DNA from: Galdieria partita | Taxonomy: Eukaryota; Rhodophyta; Bangiophyceae; Galdieriales; Galdieriaceae | DNA length: 64,000 nucleotides | Direction of reading: 5' to 3' | Assembly (NCBI GenBank): GCA_025991245.1 | Contig: BQMJ01000007.1 | Coordinates: 1 to 64,000 of the forward strand | In this document: piece after piece, positions 59,108-64,000 of the stretch | How positions within the stretch are numbered: the first letter of the stretch is position 1 | Layout: every line of letters begins with the position of its first letter | Made by a program: the position numbers and the translations under genes | Notes under the pieces: generated by a model | The model's input: the letters and a program-made list of their open reading frames with translations, nothing else | What the model was told of the DNA's origin: nothing | The model's database searches: none

Positions 59108-59739
59108 GACCTCTCAAAGGCAAATTCCACTGCCTTTCTCTGATAGCAGTCGATAGAAGGTCATTTATAGGAAACTATAATTCTATTACTTCGCGGTGCA
59201 ATCAATCTTGAGTCTTTTCAGAGAAATGCAGAATCCTAAGGATAAACCAAAAATAAAATTTTTCATTATTTTGTAATGTCACGTCACTAAAGGGTCCTTT
59301 ACAAGATTTTGATGAGCAACAATATACTAAAATCCTATCAAGACAGAAGCAGTAGTCATACCAGCATCTTTCCTACAAGACGATATCAAGTTTTTTAAAT
59401 AACCTCGGAATTTGTTCAGTCAGTCAAGAGTTTTTGTCCCAATCAAATTATGATTTCATGATTCAAATTTTTCCCGGTAGAGTTAGAGCCAGTAGAATAA
59501 ATTTGGCTTAAATGTCGATTGCTATTCATTTTGCAATCACATAAGAACAAAAAAACCCAGAGACTGTCTCTTCTTAAGCTAAAAACTTTTACGAGTCTTT
59601 CGGACCTATAAAGTATTCTTAGGTTTGCATGATATGCAAACTAGAACAAAGCAGAAAACAAAATAAGTGTTGCTTCCAGATAACGTTCAGTAAATCAAAA
59701 GGCTCCAAGGCATAACAAAGTGTTAAACACTAATGATTT
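59108..59739. other. Intergenic region
   Basis: These 632 bp lie between the start of the RRM gene and the stop of the longin-like gene, both on the - strand. The DNA is AT-rich. I see no open frame, tRNA-like cloverleaf or repeat. It must hold the RRM promoter and the 3' end of the upstream gene. Confidence 0.55.
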
Positions 59740-60717
59740 TTAGGTCAAATCAAGCTTAGTTAGAAAATAACCTAACTTACATTTTTCAAGCAAACCTATG
59801 ACTCGGTTTGTTTCATATATGGCAGATTCCTTTTGATCCGAGTGAATCAACAAAACCAGATATAAACAGTACTCCAGCTTATAGACAAGGAGTTGCTTCG
59901 TCCCATTTCGTTCTGAGCTTTGTTCCAGTTGTGTCTCTAATGTTATACTTTGAAGCTTGTCACTGCAGTTGAACACTTGTGGATAGCCATTACTATGATT
60001 CATCCGAAAAATAACAAGAATTCTGTCATACCGAAGCTATTTGCGGTTCTGAATAACTCCGTACAAAATCTCATAAAGTAATAACTATCGTCTGAAAAAG
60101 TATTTGCCAATATATTATCCCCATAGTACAAGAGCGCGTTGTCCACAAAACTTGTGGCTTTCACTTCAAATAGAGTAACTTGCACAGTTGGCATAAAGAG
60201 ACTAAGAACTTACGTTCGTTCAAAGCACAACCAAGGCAACTGATAAGAATATCTGGCAGCCTCGATGAAAAGTCACCAAAGTTATTCAGATTGTTTACAT
60301 TTTCAACATTTTCGGTATATAATTGAGAGAACGCCAGCAATAATTCCGTAGAAACCAGTTTTCCAAAATAAAAACCCTTTATAAACAAGTCAAGATAACA
60401 CAAATATGAAAGAACATAGAACTTACGTCGTCAGAATCGAAGAAAACAGCACAAATAATCCTCGTACTTTCACTCACAGAAACTGCAACAGAAACTTGAA
60501 AATACATAGTTCCTAATGAAGCTACAAATCCAAGAGGTGACTGCTTACGATTATCAAGTTCTATATGTGATACTGGTAACGAAACGTTTTTCTTTGAAAA
60601 CTCTACCAGTGCTGTTAAGAGTGAACCAACTAGACGTGGTTGTGCCAGACTCGTGGTAAACTCTTTTGAGTATAAAACCAAACCACTTGAAGAAGTAATC
60701 AGAAAGTGATGAATCAT
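59740..60717 (-). CDS. Longin/SNARE-like-fold protein, unknown function
   Basis: Four exons: 60717-60427, 60376-60214, 60163-60032 and 59975-59740, with introns of about 50, 50 and 56 nt (about 273 aa). The second intron could end earlier (35 nt), adding five residues; the 50-nt choice fits the local norm. The N-terminus 'MIHHFLITSSSGLVLYSKEF' followed by 'QPRLVGSLLTALVEFSKK' is the beta-strand/helix pattern of longin-like first strands in trafficking proteins. 'ALLYYGDNILANTFSDD' and 'QLLVYKLEYCLYLVLLIHSD' suggest a second half of similar fold. It is likely a vesicle-traffic or GTPase-regulator subunit, but the exact family is not recognised. It lies 79 bp downstream of the DUF3598-like gene on the same strand. 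Confidence 0.6.
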
Positions 60718-60796
60718 TCAATTTCCAAAAACAAATTACAAACTGAAGAAACATAACATATTCCTCTCTTTATAACCCAAAGACGATTCCAATCTT

Positions 60797-61822
60797 TCAA
60801 TACGACAATTGTTCTAAAGCTAACATTCCACTTACAGGAAATCCTCTTCTGCTATATATTCTGGAGAGACGCTTCCTACAACCACTCTTTATCATACATC
60901 CAAATTCAAAATGGAACGCATGATCTGCATGAAGGAAATTTGGAGCTTGAACAAAACAGTCAAATGGAAGCAAAAATAGAACATTTTGTTCAAGGTCAAC
61001 AGAAAAGGTTACCATGAATTCGTTTACAAGACTGCCATAGGAAGTAACGGCGTTTTGAGAATTATCTCGTAGATACAACCAACGTTCAGACTTGAAATCG
61101 GATGAATCGCGATTATCTTGTGTAGCACTTTCTTCGCTTGAAAGATTCCTTATGCAAATGCTTTTTCTTATAGCAGTTTCTCCATCCCATAAGATTCGAA
61201 CATCGGAGTGAATAGCAACTTCCTCATGATCAGGTTTCGTCAATTTTCTCCAAACACCTTGACCCGTCCAATGACCACAGTATTCTTCAATAGCTAACCT
61301 TCTTTCTTTATCAGTTCGTAATTTGATTGCTTCTTCTCTACATTCGCGAAGCAATATGATGCGAGAAAGACGAAAGTCAAAGTCATAAAGGACAAAACAT
61401 CTTATTCGTGCTTGCTCCGATATTACCAAGCAAAACTCTGTTGCTTCTGCAGCTACAATATCACAAAAAGGAAGCTTTACTTCCTTGTACTCAACACTAT
61501 AACTTTGACCAGTAAATAGCGTCAAAGTCTTCTTGAAAACCTCGGTTCTCAGAGTTTCCAAAGTTTCAGTTTCGTCTTGGTTGATAGAAAACTGTAAAAC
61601 TGCCGAAAAAGAATGTGGTCCGGTGTCTTCAATCTTATCAAGTGTTTGCTCATAAAGCGAGTTACTTAATTCCTTTGCATTAAGAGTTGAGAACTGCAAA
61701 CAAATGCCATGCCAAACACTTTCTAACTGCAAAGGATCCTCTCTCTTCATGACAAAATCATGACACAAGTTTACACATTTTTGCTTTACATGACAGACTA
61801 TATCGTACATTGTTGTTTTCAT
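60797..61822 (-). CDS. DUF3598-like (lipocalin-type, cyanobacterial-like) protein
   Basis: A single-exon reverse frame of 341 aa starts at ATG. 'CGHWTGQGVWRKLTKP' (about 188-203) resembles the W..G.G.. strand that opens calycin/lipocalin barrels. The C-terminus 'SRIYSRRGFPVSGMLALEQ' resembles the closing strand of DUF3598 proteins of cyanobacteria and plastids. The middle is beta-rich ('KSICIRNLSS', 'FMVTFSVDLEQNVLFLLPFD'). There is no clear transit peptide. If the family call is right, it could bind a pigment or lipid. The assignment is by pattern only and needs a profile search. Confidence 0.5.
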   Translation of the reverse strand: MKTTMYDIVCHVKQKCVNLCHDFVMKREDPLQLESVWHGICLQFSTLNAKELSNSLYEQTLDKIEDTGPHSFSAVLQFSINQDETETLETLRTEVFKKTLTLFTGQSYSVEYKEVKLPFCDIVAAEATEFCLVISEQARIRCFVLYDFDFRLSRIILLRECREEAIKLRTDKERRLAIEEYCGHWTGQGVWRKLTKPDHEEVAIHSDVRILWDGETAIRKSICIRNLSSEESATQDNRDSSDFKSERWLYLRDNSQNAVTSYGSLVNEFMVTFSVDLEQNVLFLLPFDCFVQAPNFLHADHAFHFEFGCMIKSGCRKRLSRIYSRRGFPVSGMLALEQLSY

Positions 61823-61909
61823 TTTTAGGATATCAAAATTTTGAAGCCTATCATGAATTCATTCTAAGAAGCAATCAAGGCACGTTGAGCAATCTTGTCC
61901 TGAAAAAAC
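61823..61909. promoter_or_regulatory. Divergent promoter region (DUF3598-like / small basic protein)
   Basis: An 87-bp gap lies between divergent ATGs. It is AT-rich, with no motif I can name. Confidence 0.4.
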
Positions 61910-62185
61910 ATGGATGAGACCGACAACAGACAAGAACCTGAAAGACGAAAGAGGAAGCCTGCAGGTGACGAGTTTATTGAGCAAAAGAGAAGACAACGCG
62001 AACTATTTTTACAAGCACATCCAGAATACCGCAGTAAGCCTCATCGTTGCAATCCTGAAGCAGAAAGTTTTGTAGAAGCGTTTTACAATCAACCTTCTCA
62101 GATTGTGCCCCGTTTCTTCAATATGATATCCTGCCTTTGGAAGGGAGATCATAAGAAAGATGATAAATTGGAGGATGAAAACTAG
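61910..62185 (+). CDS. Small charged hypothetical protein
   Basis: A 91-residue frame from ATG (MDETDNRQEPERRKRKPAG) is rich in Arg, Lys and Glu, with one more hydrophobic segment near the end (about 64-78, 'QIVPRFFNMISCLW'). It has no domain that I recognise. The compact composition, a convergent neighbour (RRP15 stop 27 bp away) and a divergent promoter-sized gap upstream support a real gene, but it is unproven. Confidence 0.5.
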   Translation: MDETDNRQEPERRKRKPAGDEFIEQKRRQRELFLQAHPEYRSKPHRCNPEAESFVEAFYNQPSQIVPRFFNMISCLWKGDHKKDDKLEDEN

Positions 62186-62212
62186 AATAAATTTGTAGGC
62201 GCCCGACAACTT

Positions 62213-62575
62213 TCAGGTATTCGAACCAGTTGTCTGTCTTTCGGCTATCTGATTGAATAGCAATACTACTCCTCTTGTAGCAATTTTGCGTAAATTCCTC
62301 TCTTGTTCTACTTGAAAGGCAGCATCTGGTATTATCCTTCTAGTTGCTTGTATGACTTGTTTATCAATATTCTTGAATTCATCTGACTCGCAAGGAACTT
62401 GGGAAGTCTTTGCATTTTGTACTGTTTTGTTATGTCGTTTCTCGATACTATTCTGTTTATTACTTTTCCTTTTCTTGCTGTTGTGTTCCTTCTTCTTTAT
62501 TAAAGATAAACTTTTTTCACCAATAAGTTTGCTATTCTGCTGATCCAAAAGCAACTTTGTCGTGTTACTACTCAT
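62213..62575 (-). CDS. RRP15: Ribosomal RNA-processing protein RRP15
   Basis: A single-exon 120-residue frame starts at ATG. The N-terminal two thirds are Lys/Ser-rich ('KKKEHNSKKRKSNKQNS'), typical of a nucleolar protein. The C-terminus 'NLRKIATRGVVLLFNQIAER' is the hallmark of the Rrp15 family (ATRGVVxLFN). RRP15 acts in 60S pre-ribosome maturation, in 27S pre-rRNA processing. The protein is shorter than yeast Rrp15 (250 aa), and the conserved C-terminal core is what remains. It is divergent from the VTT gene with 44 bp between ATGs. Confidence 0.78.
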   Translation of the reverse strand: MSSNTTKLLLDQQNSKLIGEKSLSLIKKKEHNSKKRKSNKQNSIEKRHNKTVQNAKTSQVPCESDEFKNIDKQVIQATRRIIPDAAFQVEQERNLRKIATRGVVLLFNQIAERQTTGSNT

Positions 62576-62619
62576 GGCCTTCGTCGCAGTCTCAATAGAT
62601 CGCTAGGCAATCTGTTTCG
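62576..62619. promoter_or_regulatory. Very short divergent region (RRP15 / VTT protein)
   Basis: Only 44 bp separate the ATGs of RRP15 (-) and the VTT-domain gene (+). Any two promoters here must overlap, so shared or bidirectional transcription is likely. Confidence 0.5.
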
Positions 62620-63633
62620 ATGGGCTTCCAAGTTTGTGTCAAGTGCATTTTATATGAGAGTTGCTTTCAAACACGAAAGTGTATGTACAGACCAATAAGT
62701 TGTTTTTCTCAGAATACGAACTGGTTTGGCCTGTTCCAAACTCGTGTTTTGCTTAGTTTCTCGAAGCGAATGAGACCGGTTCATTCTTTATATGCCAAGT
62801 CAGCCCACGTCTTCCGTATGTCCCAACATGAGAGGTTTGTGAAAGAATCCTGTGATTCATTGAAGGAAAAAACAAAAGAAATGGAGCACATGAAAGAAAC
62901 GTGGAAGGGAAACAATATCAATCTGTTTGTTATCATAGTTGCTGCCCTATCGGTATTGGGTTTTGGTGGAGTTTCTCTCAACAAGTATTTCCAAGAAGGA
63001 AATTTACAGCCATTAATAGACTGGATTGAGTCTTTTGGACCTCTAGCTTCTGTAGTTTATGGTAGTTTATATTTTTTACTGGAAGTTGTTTGTCTGCCAG
63101 CCTTTCCTTTGACTGTTGCTGCGGGATATTTATTTGGTTTCTGGAAAGGATTAGTTACAGTTTCGTTGGCTGGAACTTGTGCTTCTGGAGTTTCTTTCTT
63201 ATTATCTCGATATACGTTGCGTACCATTGTGCAGAAAGTCTCCAAAAGATACGAACGTTTTAAGACGATAGATAGAGCTATTTCAAGACAAGGCTTTAAG
63301 ATTGTACTTTTGCTCCGACTCAGTCCAATTCTACCTTTTGCTATTTCCAATTATCTGTATGGATTGACATCGATACCTTTTGGTCCATATATTCTGGCAA
63401 GTTGGTTGGGAATGTTACCGGGAACTACATTGTATGTTTATGGAGGATATGTAGGTAGATCAGTAACACTATCAATGAACAGTGGCATAGAATTACATTC
63501 CGAATGGTTCCAACAACCTTTGATGATCGGGGTAGGGATTCTGGTATCTTTGGGAGTATTAAGTCAAATATCCCAACTAGCAACCGAAGTTCTTAATGCG
63601 GAGGAAAAACAGACCGTTGATAAAGATACATAA
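62620..63633 (+). CDS. VTT-domain (DedA/TVP38/TMEM64-like) membrane protein
   Basis: A single-exon 337-residue frame starts at ATG. The N-terminal 90 residues are Ser/Arg-rich ('RVLLSFSKRMRPVHS') and may be a plastid or mitochondrial leader. A single helix follows ('NLFVIIVAALSVLGFGGV', about 106-123). The VTT core comes next: 'VCLPAFPLTVAAGYLFG' (about 157-173), 'SLAGTCASGVSFLLSRY', 'LLRLSPILPFAISNYLYGL' (about 227-245, the family's R.SP..PF..NY) and 'FGPYILASWLGMLPGTTLYV'. Plant and cyanobacterial relatives act in lipid scrambling or membrane traffic. Function here is not determined. Confidence 0.88.
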   Translation: MGFQVCVKCILYESCFQTRKCMYRPISCFSQNTNWFGLFQTRVLLSFSKRMRPVHSLYAKSAHVFRMSQHERFVKESCDSLKEKTKEMEHMKETWKGNNINLFVIIVAALSVLGFGGVSLNKYFQEGNLQPLIDWIESFGPLASVVYGSLYFLLEVVCLPAFPLTVAAGYLFGFWKGLVTVSLAGTCASGVSFLLSRYTLRTIVQKVSKRYERFKTIDRAISRQGFKIVLLLRLSPILPFAISNYLYGLTSIPFGPYILASWLGMLPGTTLYVYGGYVGRSVTLSMNSGIELHSEWFQQPLMIGVGILVSLGVLSQISQLATEVLNAEEKQTVDKDT

Positions 63634-63770
63634 GTTGTTATTCGTTTCATTGAACTTGAGATATTTGTATGCTTTCATCAGATAATGAAAGTATGTGAAT
63701 AAAGAAGAGAGTTGACAGTAGCCAACAAGAAAAACAAAGGAAGCAACGGTAACTTTTCAACCACAGAAAC

Positions 63771-64000
63771 TCACTTTTGTAAAGACCAACAAGATATAAA
63801 ATTCTGAAGTTTCTGTCTCTTTTTGAAGGGCAATGTCCTAATTTTACTCATCTCTTTCAAAGTTACCAATAGATTGAAGGACAACTTACGCATTTTCTCG
63901 TTGTAGGAATTGTTGTAACAACTGTACAGCCACTTGTGGTTCAACTTGTCTCTCCACATGTTGAGAACCAGTTTTCAATTTCTTCCATTCCATCTTGTAA
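63771..64000 (-). CDS. 3' end of a reverse-strand gene (partial)
   Basis: The reverse strand from 64,000 inward reads a protein-like exon (…KMEWKKLKTGSQHVERQVEP, then 'QVAVQLLQQFLQREN'), followed by a donor-like 'GTAAGTTGTC' at about 63,890 and an acceptor-like 'AAAATTAG' near 63,838. The last exon may end at the stop at 63,771 ('FISCWSLQK'); another frame (…ALQKETETSEFYILLVF) is also open, so the final join is unsettled. The gene continues outside the window and I do not recognise it. Confidence 0.4.

Noticed and set aside
60179-60213. A 35-nt intron in the longin-like gene
   Set aside because: A later acceptor gives a 50-nt intron in the same frame, which fits the local norm better. Kept only as an alternative.

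Overview
This window starts at a chromosome end. Bases 1-680 are telomeric repeats. The C-rich strand reads 5'->3' from base 1, so the G-rich strand (TTTATTAGGG, often TTTATTTAGGG) runs out to the left, as expected for a left chromosome arm. The rest of the window is eukaryotic nuclear DNA: AT-rich, compact, with many spliceosomal introns of about 46-74 nt. It carries eukaryotic genes (RPB4, UBA2, CABIN1/Hir3-like, DMC1, DP, a GATA factor, an ANTH protein) beside plastid-type genes (glutamate-1-semialdehyde aminomutase, an adenylate kinase with a transit-like leader, a DUF3598-like protein). Together these suggest a unicellular red alga of the Cyanidiophyceae, most like Galdieria. That assignment is an inference; no database was searched.

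Region 1 (1-17,500) is subtelomere with no gene I can support. Bases 681-6,165 are a higher-order satellite. Its diverged monomers (called A, B and C here) each begin with a telomere-like head, and the ABC block occurs twice about 2.3 kb apart. Bases 6,166-11,340 are strongly T-rich on the + strand and hold older, decayed repeats. Bases 11,340-17,500 are mostly A-rich on the + strand and hold three diverged copies of another element about 2.1-2.5 kb apart, plus a T-rich island (about 14,850-15,560) that resembles 6.6-6.96 kb.

Region 2 (17,500-27,300) is the accessory transition zone. It holds one intact 883-codon intronless gene (P-loop NTPase, nuclease-like region and C-terminal SAM-like domain), an amino-acid transporter, a decayed relic of the same P-loop family near 26.93 kb, and an unidentified decayed open stretch at about 24.4-25.26 kb.

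Region 3 (27,300-64,000) is ordinary gene-dense chromosome, about one gene per 2 kb. In order: RPB4; an ANTH-ankyrin protein; a GATA factor; CTP synthase (reverse); a RING protein (reverse); UBA2; a small mitochondrial-type protein; a CABIN1/Hir3-like TPR protein; a Shewanella-like phosphatase; a POT-family transporter (reverse); GSA aminomutase; a zinc-ribbon protein (reverse); a two-domain adenylate kinase fused to a membrane domain (reverse); DP; a protein O-mannosyltransferase core; DMC1; a three-RRM protein (reverse); a longin-like protein (reverse); a DUF3598-like protein (reverse); a small basic protein; RRP15 (reverse); a VTT-domain membrane protein; and the 3' end of one more reverse gene. 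Several pairs are divergent with only 20-90 bp between start codons, and several are convergent with only 30-120 bp between stops.

Exon joins were made by eye from GT-AG (one GC-AG) signals, reading frame and family conservation. Starts were moved to the first ATG wherever the longest open frame began with a non-ATG codon.
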